64,000 bases of DNA from Granulicella mallensis MP5ACTX8 (GCF_000178955.2 NC_016631.1:1984001-2048000); one strand, 5' to 3'. Numbered from the stretch's first letter, positions 34,772-43,906 are shown. The notes: a model not told the origin generated them from the sequence alone. Translations and numbers: made by a program.

Positions 34772-35607
34772 GTGCCCAGCCACACAGAAGAAAAGCAAAT
34801 GTATTGGGCATCGGAGTCGATGCAGTTAATATGCAGCAGGCCCTCGCACGGGTGGCAGAGGAGCTGGAAGCGCGGCGCAAGGGCTATGTGTGCCTCACGG
34901 GGGTGCATGGGGTGATGGAGGCGCAGCGCAATCCTGAGATGGCAAGGGTGCTGGCGAACTCTGCGCTGACGGTTCCTGACGGCATGCCTACCGTGTGGGT
35001 CGGACACTATCAGGGTTATCTGCAGATGGAGCGCGTTACCGGACCCGATCTGATGCTGGAGATCATTCAGCGCAAGGAGTTCCGCGATTACACCCACTTT
35101 TTCTGCGGAGGAAAAGAAGGCATTGCCGGGGAGCTGCGCGATCAGCTTGTCGCTCGCTTTCCCCATGTAAAGATCGTCGGCACCTATACGCCTCCCTTCG
35201 GTCCTCTCTCTGAGGAACAGGAACGAGAGCTTATCGAGCAGGTAGATCGTTTGAAGCCGGATATGATCTGGGTCGGCATCAGCACGCCCAAGCAGGAGCT
35301 CTTTATGGAGCGGTATCTTCCCCTGCTCAACACCACACTGATGTTTGGAGTCGGCGCAGCCTTTGATTTCCATACGGGCCGTATCGCCGACTGCGCGGAG
35401 TGGATCAAGCGTTGCGGACTGCAGTGGTTCCACCGGCTGCTCCAGGACCCCAAGCATCTTTGGAGGCGTTATCTGCGCAACAATCCTTCATTCCTGTTTT
35501 CGATCACACTGCAACTGCTGGGCCTGAGGTCTTATCCACCGCAGACCCATCCGAGGCCGCATGAGGTTCCGCAGCCTGCCTGGGTCAAGTCTCCGCCGGC
35601 ACGTTGA
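34768..35607 (+). CDS. WecG/TagA/CpsF-family glycosyltransferase (GT26)
   Basis: A 279-residue membrane-associated transferase. The family pattern is clear: TGVHGVMEAQ near residue 45, PDGMPTVWVG, GPDLMLEII, FFCGGKEGIAGEL, and the conserved stretch DMIWVGISTPKQELFMERY with GVGAAFDFHTG. Members transfer ManNAc, ManNAcA or related sugars to undecaprenyl-linked acceptors, usually as the second sugar. It begins with a GTG overlapping the previous stop. It supports an undecaprenyl-based, Wzx-dependent polysaccharide route. Confidence 0.9.
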   Translation: MSAQPHRRKANVLGIGVDAVNMQQALARVAEELEARRKGYVCLTGVHGVMEAQRNPEMARVLANSALTVPDGMPTVWVGHYQGYLQMERVTGPDLMLEIIQRKEFRDYTHFFCGGKEGIAGELRDQLVARFPHVKIVGTYTPPFGPLSEEQERELIEQVDRLKPDMIWVGISTPKQELFMERYLPLLNTTLMFGVGAAFDFHTGRIADCAEWIKRCGLQWFHRLLQDPKHLWRRYLRNNPSFLFSITLQLLGLRSYPPQTHPRPHEVPQPAWVKSPPAR

Positions 35608-35610
35608 GTT

Positions 35611-36840
35611 GTGCAGCCGGGCTATGAATTCTTTCGGATGGCGGTTTCTGTAGCAGGGTTTCGTACAAGCAGTTTTGGAGAGTCACCTTTGCTGCAATAT
35701 TCTCAGCGGAAAGTTATCGCTTCACGGGTGCTGGAACGTATCCTCGCACTTCTCAAGCCGGTATTGCTTCGCACATCTTCGAAAGACTCGCACGCTATTA
35801 CGTCGCCTACGGTGGTCCTCGTAGAGCCTTTTCAGATGGGCGATGTTCTATCGCTGGCGGTGATGATTGCTCCTCTGCGGGAGCGCTTTCCAGGCGCGAA
35901 GATTGTCGTCTGGTGCCATAGCAGGAACGCGCACCTCTACCAGGACGACCTGCGTATTCACAGAATTGTGCACGGCCCTTTTCCGTGGTCCAGCCGAAGC
36001 AGCAAACGCGGAACTCTCTCTCAATGGCTGACAGTGCTGCGCAGTTGCCGCGAGATGCGCGCTTATCGTCCCGACATTGCCATCGATACTCGTGGCGACA
36101 TTCGCAGCCAGGCGCTGATGCTGCTGGCGGGTTGCACACAGAGGATCGGCTACACCACCTATGTAGGTTCCAATATTCATCTGAGAGGATTGTTGCTCAG
36201 TGAACCTCTGGATGATCCCGAGGTTCAGCATCGCTACCTCAGAAATCTGAATGCCCTCAAGCCACTCCTGGGCTTTATGCCTGAGCTGCATCTGCCTGCT
36301 CTTTCGAGACACAGGGTACAGCCGCCGGCGAAGGGAGAGTCAACGATCGTGCTTCATCCCGGGGCCGGCTGGGTCTATCGGCGGTGGGATGAGGCGCGAT
36401 GGGCCGCTCTGATCGGTGAGCTGCAACAACTGCCTGGTGTGCGAACAGTGCTGATTGCAGGGCCGGGAGAGAGGGAGTTATGCCATCAACTTTCGAAACG
36501 GCTTGACCAGCCCATTGAAATTGTGGCGACGAACTTTCAAGGGCTACTGGACACGGTGGCAACGGCCAGTCTCTTCATCGGATTGGACTCCGGGCCCATG
36601 CACGCGGCTGCTCTTATGAATGTGCCGGTACTGGCATTGTTTGGGCCGGGTGAATCGAATGTCTGGCGTCCTTTGAGCGAGAAGAGCGAAACCTTCCACC
36701 ACATTGGAGACTACCCTTGTCATCCCTGCACACAAAGGGCGTGTGTGCGGCCATCCGATTCGTGCATGACGAGGATTGAGGTGGAGGAGGTCTTTCGGGC
36801 AGCGGTTCGGGTATTGGGCATTGAAAGGGCCAGGGCATAG
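35611..36840 (+). CDS. Family 9 glycosyltransferase (heptosyltransferase-like)
   Basis: A 409-residue GT9 enzyme. Typical parts are visible: VLVEPFQMGDVLSL near residue 70, DTRGDIRSQAL, VLHPGAGWVYRRW, and the donor-site stretch LFIGLDSGPMHAAALMNVPVLALFGPG. Four cysteines cluster near the C-terminus (YPCHPCTQRAC and SCM), which is seen in some GT9 proteins and might bind metal. The start is probably the GTG at 35611, four bases after the previous stop; an ATG at 35638 is an alternative. It is the last gene of the exopolysaccharide operon and is followed by a strong hairpin. Confidence 0.87.
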   Translation: MQPGYEFFRMAVSVAGFRTSSFGESPLLQYSQRKVIASRVLERILALLKPVLLRTSSKDSHAITSPTVVLVEPFQMGDVLSLAVMIAPLRERFPGAKIVVWCHSRNAHLYQDDLRIHRIVHGPFPWSSRSSKRGTLSQWLTVLRSCREMRAYRPDIAIDTRGDIRSQALMLLAGCTQRIGYTTYVGSNIHLRGLLLSEPLDDPEVQHRYLRNLNALKPLLGFMPELHLPALSRHRVQPPAKGESTIVLHPGAGWVYRRWDEARWAALIGELQQLPGVRTVLIAGPGERELCHQLSKRLDQPIEIVATNFQGLLDTVATASLFIGLDSGPMHAAALMNVPVLALFGPGESNVWRPLSEKSETFHHIGDYPCHPCTQRACVRPSDSCMTRIEVEEVFRAAVRVLGIERARA

Positions 36841-36890
36841 GGTTCAGGGCCCAGAAGGCTTTGTGTTCTGAACCCTGGGCCCTATGCCCT
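36832..36890 (+). terminator. Operon-end hairpin after the GT9 gene
   Basis: Arms of 25 bases (36832-36856 and 36866-36890) pair with four G-T or mismatch positions and enclose a 9-base loop; the arm begins within the last codons of the gene. It probably ends the exopolysaccharide operon. Confidence 0.6.
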
Positions 36891-36936
36891 GAGCCCTTCT
36901 GAAAATACTGTTCAGTCGTATCGACTGCGGAGCAAG

Positions 36937-37947
36937 GTGATGATGACGATTCAAGAGATCGAAGCGGCGTGTGAGGCGTCGCAGACCCTGGACTTTTCCA
37001 GGCATGACATAGAGGCTCCCGAGCTTTCTCTGAAGAAGATGTTTTATCCGTTTGGCTTTCCTGTCGAGGTGAGCACCAACTCCGCCGAGGTGTTGGAGAT
37101 TATGGAAGATCTCTGGGGGAAGTTCGAGAAACAGCACGACACAGAGCCGATTCTTGCGGACGTTCATGTCGTGGAGGGCAGTTCCACCGAGTGCCCTCCG
37201 GCCCCGACATTCCGGTTCATGCAGCCGCTGCTCCTGGGGGTTGCGGACGGGGACAACTACTGTATCAGCGACCTCCAGCGAACCAAGTCGCAGATTACGA
37301 TCTCTCGTGCGGCGCTCCAACGCAAACTGTACGCGGGCTACTTTTTGCTGGGAACGCCGATAACCCACGTTGCCACACGATTCACGACACCGGTACATGC
37401 GGGGTGCGTCGCACTGGAGGGAAAGGGAGTACTGCTGTGCGGCGACTCGGGCGCGGGCAAGTCGACGCTCTCCTATGCGTGCGCCCGGGCGGGATGGACG
37501 TACATTGCGGATGACGGCAGCTACCTGATCAACGATCGCGAAGACCGCATGGTGACAGGTGATTGCCATCGAGTGCGCTTCCGCCCGGAAACGTCGGAAC
37601 TGTTTCCAGAGCTGATTGGGCTGGAGATTACGCCGCGGGCTGCCGGGAAACCTTCGATTGAGCTGCCCACAGCGCCGATGCCGCATATGTCCTGCGCGCA
37701 GACGGCACAGGTCGATTACATCGTGTTTGTGAACAGGCACACGGGAGGTTCCCCGGAGCTCAGACCCTATCGCAAGGACGTAGCCCGGTATGCCATGCAG
37801 CAGATGTTTTATGGGCTGCCGGAGATGCGCAAGAAGCACCATAAGACGATCGAACGTTTGCTCGAAGCTGAGATCTTTGAGCTTCGTTATACCGATCTGG
37901 ACTGGGGCATAGAGCGTTTGCAACGGCTGGTCCGGGAGGGACGATAG
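36937..37947 (+). CDS. HprK-like P-loop kinase family protein
   Basis: A 336-residue soluble protein. The C-terminal two thirds resemble the HPr kinase/phosphorylase catalytic domain: P-loop GDSGAGKST at 169-177, preceded by HAGCVALEGKGVLL, and ADD at 191-193 in the position of the Walker B-like catalytic aspartates. The HPr-binding K/R loop and capsid-like N-domain of true HprK are not evident; the N-terminus (1-140) is unique. Such HprK-related kinases occur in exosortase, PqqD and peptide-modification loci; the substrate is not HPr in most cases. Here it is followed without a gap by an MFS gene (TAGTG overlap) and starts a five-gene group. Confidence 0.75.
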   Translation: MMMTIQEIEAACEASQTLDFSRHDIEAPELSLKKMFYPFGFPVEVSTNSAEVLEIMEDLWGKFEKQHDTEPILADVHVVEGSSTECPPAPTFRFMQPLLLGVADGDNYCISDLQRTKSQITISRAALQRKLYAGYFLLGTPITHVATRFTTPVHAGCVALEGKGVLLCGDSGAGKSTLSYACARAGWTYIADDGSYLINDREDRMVTGDCHRVRFRPETSELFPELIGLEITPRAAGKPSIELPTAPMPHMSCAQTAQVDYIVFVNRHTGGSPELRPYRKDVARYAMQQMFYGLPEMRKKHHKTIERLLEAEIFELRYTDLDWGIERLQRLVREGR

Positions 37948-39269
37948 TGGAACTGTTGCTGAGCCAGGCTGGAGCCAGGAAGGGAACTCCTTTCTGGAAG
38001 AGCCCTGCCGCGTGGCTGCGGGAGAAGAAACTAAGCCGGGGCTTCTGGATCTTTTTTACGGCCGCGTTCTTTTTTGATTTTGGATTTTCGGTCTACGTCT
38101 TTCTCTTCAATCTCTACCTGCTGGACGTTCACTTTAACGAGCGGGCGATGGGATTGATCGGCGGGGCCGCGACGCTGGGTTCGGTGGTGGGGACTCTGCC
38201 TGCGGGTGTGCTGGCGCGGAAGATCGGGATTCGTCCGCTGATGATCATTTGTTTTATCGCCTCCTCGGTGCTTTGCGCTTTGCGTGTGGTGATCGTGTGG
38301 GAGAGCGCACAGCTGGTCCTGGGTTTTCTGAGCGGGTTGGCGATGTGCCTGTGGGGCGTGTGCTTTTTGCCCGCAGTGGCACGGCTTACGACAGAGGACA
38401 ATCGCGCCTCGGCTTTCAGCCTGATCTTTTCGGTGAGCATCGGTACGGCTGCCCTGGGCGGTATTGTGTGCGGCTACCTGCAGCAGTGGCTGAAGATGGC
38501 CGGGCTCGTGTTGCAGCCTGTCGAGGTGAAACGGATCATCCTGCTGTCTTCCTGTGCCATCGTCGCGGTGGGGTTGGCTGCGGTGCTGCGTCTGGAGATG
38601 CCCGCGATTCTGCGGGAGGAGGAACCTCAGGGGCGTCAACGCAAGCGATGGATGCCGCACCCCTTCCTGCTGCGGTATCTGCCGGCGATGGCTTTATGGA
38701 CGGTGGTGCTGGTGGCGTTCACGCCGTTTGCCAATGTGTATCTGTCCAAGAACCTGCATGTTCCGATGTCGCGCATTGGGCTGATCTTTTCCGTGGCCCA
38801 GATTGTGCAACTTTTTGTTGGGCTGCTGACACCTATGCTGTTTCAACGTTTGGGGATGGTTCCCGGGATCGTTGTGACCCAGATTGCTACAGCCGTGACG
38901 CTGTTATGTCTGGCAGCAACACACAATAGCCAGGCGGCGGTGGGGTTCTATCTCGGCTTCTCCGCGTTGCAATGGATGAGCTCTCCAGGCCTGTACAACC
39001 TGCTGATGAGCAAGGTGCCAGACAAAGAACGCAGCACGGCGGCTTCGGGGGCATTGTTCTGCAACGCGGTGGTTGCATCGGGAACGACAGCAGGAGCGGG
39101 AATTTTATTCGTTCGATTTGGATATCCGCATGTGTTGATGGGGATTGCGGCATTGGCTTTTGCGGTGGCGATGCTGTTCTGGTTACTGATCGGGCCTATG
39201 GATCGCCGCGTGCCGACACAATCGCAGACTGAAGCTGGTTCGCTTGAAGGGATCGAGGTAGAGGGATGA
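37947..39269 (+). CDS. MFS transporter, first tandem copy
   Basis: A 440-residue major-facilitator protein with 12 predicted helices. The motif-A region between helices 2 and 3 reads GTLPAGVLARKIGIRPLM, and the opening of the first half, SRGFWIFFTAAFFFDFGFSVYVFLFNLYLL, suits the exporter-like MFS groups. The cytoplasmic loop around 215-225 (ILREEEPQGRQRKRW) is basic. The GTG start overlaps the kinase stop. The second copy at 39.3 kb shares about 87% of residues by hand count, so the two arose by recent tandem duplication. The substrate is unknown. Confidence 0.85.
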   Translation: MELLLSQAGARKGTPFWKSPAAWLREKKLSRGFWIFFTAAFFFDFGFSVYVFLFNLYLLDVHFNERAMGLIGGAATLGSVVGTLPAGVLARKIGIRPLMIICFIASSVLCALRVVIVWESAQLVLGFLSGLAMCLWGVCFLPAVARLTTEDNRASAFSLIFSVSIGTAALGGIVCGYLQQWLKMAGLVLQPVEVKRIILLSSCAIVAVGLAAVLRLEMPAILREEEPQGRQRKRWMPHPFLLRYLPAMALWTVVLVAFTPFANVYLSKNLHVPMSRIGLIFSVAQIVQLFVGLLTPMLFQRLGMVPGIVVTQIATAVTLLCLAATHNSQAAVGFYLGFSALQWMSSPGLYNLLMSKVPDKERSTAASGALFCNAVVASGTTAGAGILFVRFGYPHVLMGIAALAFAVAMLFWLLIGPMDRRVPTQSQTEAGSLEGIEVEG

Positions 39270-39340
39270 AACGAGTCTGTGCCGTGCTTCTTGTGATGCA
39301 GCGGCTGGTCCGGGGGGGACGATTGTGGAACTGTTACTGA
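39266..39340 (+). pseudogene. Duplication scar: chimeric remnant of the phosphodiesterase 5' end and kinase 3' end
   Basis: The spacer between the two MFS genes is a fossil of the duplication. Bases 39266-39298 repeat the first 33 bases of the phosphodiesterase gene (40638-40670) with one difference. From about 39297 the sequence repeats the last codons of the kinase gene (37919 onward), but the kinase stop TAG has become TTG. Together they form an open frame of 24 codons (MKRVCAVLLVM then QRLVRGGRLWNCY) that overlaps both neighbours. The offset between copies is 1378 bases. Confidence 0.85.
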
Positions 39341-40641
39341 GCCAGGCTGGAGCCGGGAAGGGAACTCCTTTCTGGAGGAGCCCTGCCGCGTGGTTGCGGG
39401 AGAAGAAGCTGAGCCGGGGCTTCTGGATCTTTTTTGCGGCCGCCTTCTTCTTTGATTTTGGATTTTCGATCTACATCTTCCTCTTCAATCTTTACCTGCT
39501 GGACTTTCACTTTAACGAGCGGGCGATGGGATTGATCGGCGGCGCCGCGACGCTTGGCCATGTGATGGGAACGCTGCCCGCGGGAGTGTTGGCGCGGAAG
39601 ATCGGGATTCGACCGCTGATGATCGTCTGCTTTATTGCTTCCACCGTGCTTTGCGCTTTGCGTGTGGTGATTGTGCAGGAGCACGCGCAGCTTGTCCTGG
39701 CCTTTCTGAGCGGGGTGGCGATGTGCCTGTGGGGCGTGTGCTTTTTGCCGGCGGTGGCACGGCTTACGACAGAGGACAATCGCGCCTCGGCTTTCAGCTT
39801 CTTTTCCGTAAACACCGGTGTGGTTATGTTGGGCGGTATCGTGTGCGGATACTTGCAGCAGTGGCTGAAGATGGCCGGGCTGGTGTTGCAGCCGGTCGAG
39901 GTGAAACGGATCATCCTGCTGGCCTCTTGTGCTATTGCCGCGATCGGGTTGGTGGCGGTGCTGCGCCTGGAGATGCCTGCGATTCTGCAGGAGGAGTCTC
40001 AGGGCCAGAAACCGAAGCGCTGGATGCCGCATCCTTTTCTGCTGCGCTACCTGCCGGCGTTGGCTTTATGGACGGCGGTGCTGGTGGCGTTCACGCCGTT
40101 TGCCAACGTGTATTTATCGAAGAATCTACATGTCCCGATGTCGCGTATAGGGCTGATCTTTTCCGTAGCGCAGGTGTTGCAGCTTGTTGTTGGACTGTTG
40201 ACGCCCGTGTTGTATCGCCGGTTGGGGATGGTTCCCGGAATCGTTGTGACCCAGATGGCTACAGCCGTGACGCTGGCATGCCTGGCGGCCACCCACGATA
40301 GTCAGGCAGCGATGGGTCTTTATCTTGGCTTCTCCGCGTTGCAGTGTATGAGTGCTCCGGGGCTGTACAACCTGTTGATGAGCAAGTTGCCGGACGAAGA
40401 ACGCAGCACGGCGTCTTCGGGGGCATTGTTCTGCAACGCCGTGGTCTCCTCGGGAACGATGGCAGGAGCGGGAATTTTATTCGTTCGATTTGGATATCCG
40501 CATGTGTTGATGGGGATCGCGGGATTGGCCTTTGCGGTGGCGATGCTGTTCTGGTTACTGATCGGGCCTATGGATCGCCGCGTGCCGACGCAACCGCAGA
40601 TTGAAGCTGGTTCGTTTGAAGGGATCGGGGTAGAGGGATGA
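39325..40641 (+). CDS. MFS transporter, second tandem copy
   Basis: A 438-residue paralogue of the preceding transporter. Two single-residue deletions (near residues 159 and 218) explain the shorter length. Differences cluster in helices 5-6 (FFSVNTGVVMLGG against LIFSVSIGTAALGG) and in helices 8-9 (VLQLVVGLLTPVLYRRL), while the last 60 residues are nearly identical. Such clustering could mean altered substrate range with gene conversion at the 3' end; this is inference. It begins with GTG and its stop overlaps the phosphodiesterase start (ATGA). Confidence 0.85.
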   Translation: MELLLSQAGAGKGTPFWRSPAAWLREKKLSRGFWIFFAAAFFFDFGFSIYIFLFNLYLLDFHFNERAMGLIGGAATLGHVMGTLPAGVLARKIGIRPLMIVCFIASTVLCALRVVIVQEHAQLVLAFLSGVAMCLWGVCFLPAVARLTTEDNRASAFSFFSVNTGVVMLGGIVCGYLQQWLKMAGLVLQPVEVKRIILLASCAIAAIGLVAVLRLEMPAILQEESQGQKPKRWMPHPFLLRYLPALALWTAVLVAFTPFANVYLSKNLHVPMSRIGLIFSVAQVLQLVVGLLTPVLYRRLGMVPGIVVTQMATAVTLACLAATHDSQAAMGLYLGFSALQCMSAPGLYNLLMSKLPDEERSTASSGALFCNAVVSSGTMAGAGILFVRFGYPHVLMGIAGLAFAVAMLFWLLIGPMDRRVPTQPQIEAGSFEGIGVEG

Positions 40642-42401
40642 AACGAGTCTGTGCCGTGTTTCTTGTGATGATGTGCGCGGCTGCTGTAAGGGCCAATGCC
40701 TTGCAGCCGGGTGTGCAGCTTCTGTGCCATCGCACGGCGAACCAGGATGTGCCGGAGAACACGCTGGAGTCGCTGGAACAGGCGGCACTGCTGGGCTGCA
40801 ACGTAGTGGAGCTCGATGTGCGGCGCACGCTGGATGGAGAGCTGGTGTTGAACCACGATGGCATTCTGGAGCGGCTGACGGATGGCATCGGCGAAACGGA
40901 GCAGACTTATTCCGGCGATCTGCAGCTGCGCGATCTCGGCGGATGGATGGGCGACCGGTTTACCGGATTGCGAATCGCCAGGTTTGAGGATGCGCTGAAC
41001 CTGGCGCGCAAGATGGACATTCGTCTGATCGTGGATATGAAGACGAAGGGCATGGGCGCGGATGTCCTGGAGTTGCTGCAGCGCGAAGGCATGCTGGAGC
41101 GTGTGCAGTTCAACGGCGAGTGGTCGGATGTAAAGCAGCTCTATCCGGCGGCGACGGACGCAGGCGCAGGGACGACGTGGGTGCAGCCTGGAGTGACGGT
41201 GGAGCAGGTGAAGGCGGCTCATCGCGAGGGTAAAGCCGTTGTAGTGAACTTCTCTGAGAACGATCATCAACTGGATCTGGCGGCCATGAAAGCTGCCGTG
41301 GCCGCGGGCGTGGACGGCATCAACGTGGACTACCCACGGTTGGGCGCGGACGCAGTGGGGCGTCCGGTGGAGCGGAAGATCAGTGCGCTGGAGGTCCAGG
41401 CGAACTCCGGTGAGAGCCTGTCGCGAGCGAAGGCCATTCTGGCGCTGTCGAAGTATCGCGGCTTTCCTCTCCAGGAGAAGTTTGCGCACTGGCTGCTAGA
41501 TGCCGATGACCCTGTTTCGCGGGCGGCGGCGCTGGCGCTGGTGACGGCACGACCGCAGGCGATGGTGTCGGTGTTTGCTGAAGCGCTGCGGTCGGAGCAT
41601 TCGGATGTCCGGGCGAATGCCGTATGGGCCCTGGGAATACTCCACGCGCCCGCGAGCGCATTGATCCCGCTGTTGCAGGACAAAGACCCGCGTGTGCTGC
41701 AGGAGACGTTGATGGCTCTGGCACGTGCTCCCGGCGATGTAAGCGCAGCGGCACTGCTGCCGCTGCTGTCGAATGAGACTCCGGCCGTGCGTGGAGCGGC
41801 GGCCCTGGCGCTGGCACAGCATCAGCCCGAGGTGGCGCTCAAGGCCATTCCGGCGCAGATGCAGGTGGAGATGAAGGCCTCTCTGAAGCTGGGAGAGGAC
41901 TATGAACGGCGCGGCCACCCGCAGCTGACACCGGCGGAGACCGAGGACATTACGGGCCATTTCCGCAGCCAGATGAAGATGGTGCAGGCGATCTCCCTGC
42001 TGAAGATGCCAGGAGGCCTCCAGGCCCTGGAGGCGCTGGCCTTCCAGCCGGGAGAGGGTTCTACGCAGTTTGACGGCATGGTGGCCGGGTTCAAGCTGTG
42101 GGACAGGATCGGAGCGGACGCGCAACCGGCTATTGAGGCTTTGGGGTCGAGCGATAGCCAGATGGCGGATCGCACGGAGTGGATGCTGGTGCAGGCCGGA
42201 CAAGCCGTGTTGCCGGACGTGCGGAAGGCCCTTGGCAGCGAGAAGCCGGTGGTCCGTGAGCGGGCGATCCGGATCGTGGCCTGGCAAGGGGATACAGAGT
42301 CGCTGGAGACGCTGCGGACGATGCAGAAGACGGATGCGGCCAATGCGGCGCTGGTGGCGTGGGCGATCGAGAAGATCGAGAGCCTGCATCCGAAGGTATA
42401 G
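40638..42401 (+). CDS. Exported glycerophosphodiester phosphodiesterase domain fused to HEAT-like repeats
   Basis: A 587-residue protein with a signal peptide (1-19). The GDPD TIM barrel spans about 24-245: H31-R32, PENT (39-42), E58/D60 in VVELDVR, HDG (73-75) with H73, and D-x-K (DMK) later. The usual HRG is HRT here. From about 260 to 587 there are alpha-helical HEAT or PBS-lyase-like repeats (for example DVRANAVWALGILH, VRGAAALALAQH, VRERAIRIVAWQG). The enzyme would split glycerophosphodiesters in the periplasm, with the repeats as a protein-binding arm. Translation is coupled to the second MFS gene. The original partner order was kinase, MFS, phosphodiesterase before the duplication. Confidence 0.83.
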   Translation: MKRVCAVFLVMMCAAAVRANALQPGVQLLCHRTANQDVPENTLESLEQAALLGCNVVELDVRRTLDGELVLNHDGILERLTDGIGETEQTYSGDLQLRDLGGWMGDRFTGLRIARFEDALNLARKMDIRLIVDMKTKGMGADVLELLQREGMLERVQFNGEWSDVKQLYPAATDAGAGTTWVQPGVTVEQVKAAHREGKAVVVNFSENDHQLDLAAMKAAVAAGVDGINVDYPRLGADAVGRPVERKISALEVQANSGESLSRAKAILALSKYRGFPLQEKFAHWLLDADDPVSRAAALALVTARPQAMVSVFAEALRSEHSDVRANAVWALGILHAPASALIPLLQDKDPRVLQETLMALARAPGDVSAAALLPLLSNETPAVRGAAALALAQHQPEVALKAIPAQMQVEMKASLKLGEDYERRGHPQLTPAETEDITGHFRSQMKMVQAISLLKMPGGLQALEALAFQPGEGSTQFDGMVAGFKLWDRIGADAQPAIEALGSSDSQMADRTEWMLVQAGQAVLPDVRKALGSEKPVVRERAIRIVAWQGDTESLETLRTMQKTDAANAALVAWAIEKIESLHPKV

Positions 42402-42493
42402 GGGGAGCTTCGCCCCGCGACAAAGTGGTGACAATCGCCTTACAGCGTTATGACAACCCCGAGCCAAAGGCTGCATAGGATCGGATTGAGTCT

Positions 42494-43762
42494 ATGCAGC
42501 GCTTGCACACAAATTCTGAAGGCTATCCCCTTAGCCGGGCACAGCAACTGCGCGAAGCCGTTCTGCTGACCTTCTGTGACCCCATGCCTGCGGAGTGCGA
42601 GCGGCTGCAGAAGCTTTCCGGCCGAGAGTGGCGGTCTCTGCTGACATGGCTGGATACCAGCGGAACGGCCCTGTACTTTCTCGATCGCCTCACGGAATTG
42701 GGGCGGTGCGAGATGCTTCCCCCGGAGGTGCTGGCGCGGTTGCAGCAGAATCTGCTGGACAATACGGAGCGCACCGGCGGCATGATCGCCGAATCGAACG
42801 CGATCCATCTCAGCTTCCAGAACGCCGGTCTTTCCTATGCGGCGCTGAAGGGGTTTTCCTTGTGGCCGGTCTCCGTGCCCAAGCCGGAGCTGCGCTCGCA
42901 GCTGGATCTGGACTTCCTGATCTCCGCACGGTGCGCCGCTGAGGCGCGGCGGATTCTTGAAGCCAGAGGGTTTCGTCTGAAAGCCATCAGTGGCAGGAGC
43001 TGGGAGTTCAAAACGAGTGATCCCGGCGAGATCTCGCTGGAGAGCCTCTACAAGTCCACGCCGCATCGCTCCGTGGAGCTGCATCTGGAGGCGGATGACC
43101 TTGGGCCGGATTCTCTCTTGGCCCGCACGGAGAAGCTCTGCTTTCACGATGTCTGTATGCCGGTCCTCCATCCGGTCGACCTCTTCCTGGGACAGGGGCT
43201 GCATCTGTACAAGCATGTTTGCGAAGAGTTCTGGCGCTCTGCCCACCTGATTGAGTTTCGGCGGCACGTTCAGGCGCGGTATCACGATGCGGCCTTCTGG
43301 CAGGAGCTACGGAAGCTCGCCGAAGGCAATCTGCGGGCCTCTGTCGGATTGGGCATCATTACGCTGCTGACCTCGCACATGATGGGTGACTTTGCGCCGG
43401 ACGAGCTTACCTCATGGACGGTCGACCGGCTGCCGGTCCGGATACGGTTGTGGGTCGAAAGATATGGTCGTCACTCCGCCGTTGCCAGCCGTCCAGGAAA
43501 GCTCTATCTGCTGCTGCAAAAGGAACTGGAGCGCGCAGGCCTGACGGCCAAGCGGACGCTGCGCCAGGCGCTGCTACCCAGTCGGTTGCCGCCGGCCAAA
43601 GAGCTTGGCTCGGCGAATGAGACTCTGCTGGCGCGCCTCGTGCGGTATCGCAGGCAAGCGTTATTCACCTTGGTTCGGCTGCGCTTTCATCTTGTGGAGG
43701 GACTGCGCTATCTGCGGGAGTCCATCCGCTGGCAGCAATATGTAGACGGATTTGGTCGATAG
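42494..43762 (+). CDS. Nucleotidyltransferase-fold protein (NTP_transf_5-like)
   Basis: A 422-residue soluble protein. It resembles the uncharacterised nucleotidyltransferase family PF14907: ALKG at 117-120, R-x-x-x-D-L-D at 134-140 (acidic pair D138, D140) and a third acidic position in VELHLE (near 199). The flanking halves are helical. Family members accompany HprK-like kinases in exosortase, lasso-peptide and other peptide-modification loci. Here the kinase is 5 kb upstream in the same orientation. The substrate is unknown. Only 92 bases with a weak GC hairpin separate it from the phosphodiesterase gene. Confidence 0.7.
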   Translation: MQRLHTNSEGYPLSRAQQLREAVLLTFCDPMPAECERLQKLSGREWRSLLTWLDTSGTALYFLDRLTELGRCEMLPPEVLARLQQNLLDNTERTGGMIAESNAIHLSFQNAGLSYAALKGFSLWPVSVPKPELRSQLDLDFLISARCAAEARRILEARGFRLKAISGRSWEFKTSDPGEISLESLYKSTPHRSVELHLEADDLGPDSLLARTEKLCFHDVCMPVLHPVDLFLGQGLHLYKHVCEEFWRSAHLIEFRRHVQARYHDAAFWQELRKLAEGNLRASVGLGIITLLTSHMMGDFAPDELTSWTVDRLPVRIRLWVERYGRHSAVASRPGKLYLLLQKELERAGLTAKRTLRQALLPSRLPPAKELGSANETLLARLVRYRRQALFTLVRLRFHLVEGLRYLRESIRWQQYVDGFGR

Positions 43763-43906
43763 ATGCTGTTGTTTCTGCTTGTTAGCCTCAATGTCGTCTC
43801 TTTGTGTTTGAGTGAAATCTTTTTGAAGAAAGCCCTATGATGGTGAACACTAGGAGAAGAAGTTGTCACACGCTCCTTGTGTTCACGGGAATAACTGAGG
43901 AAGTGT

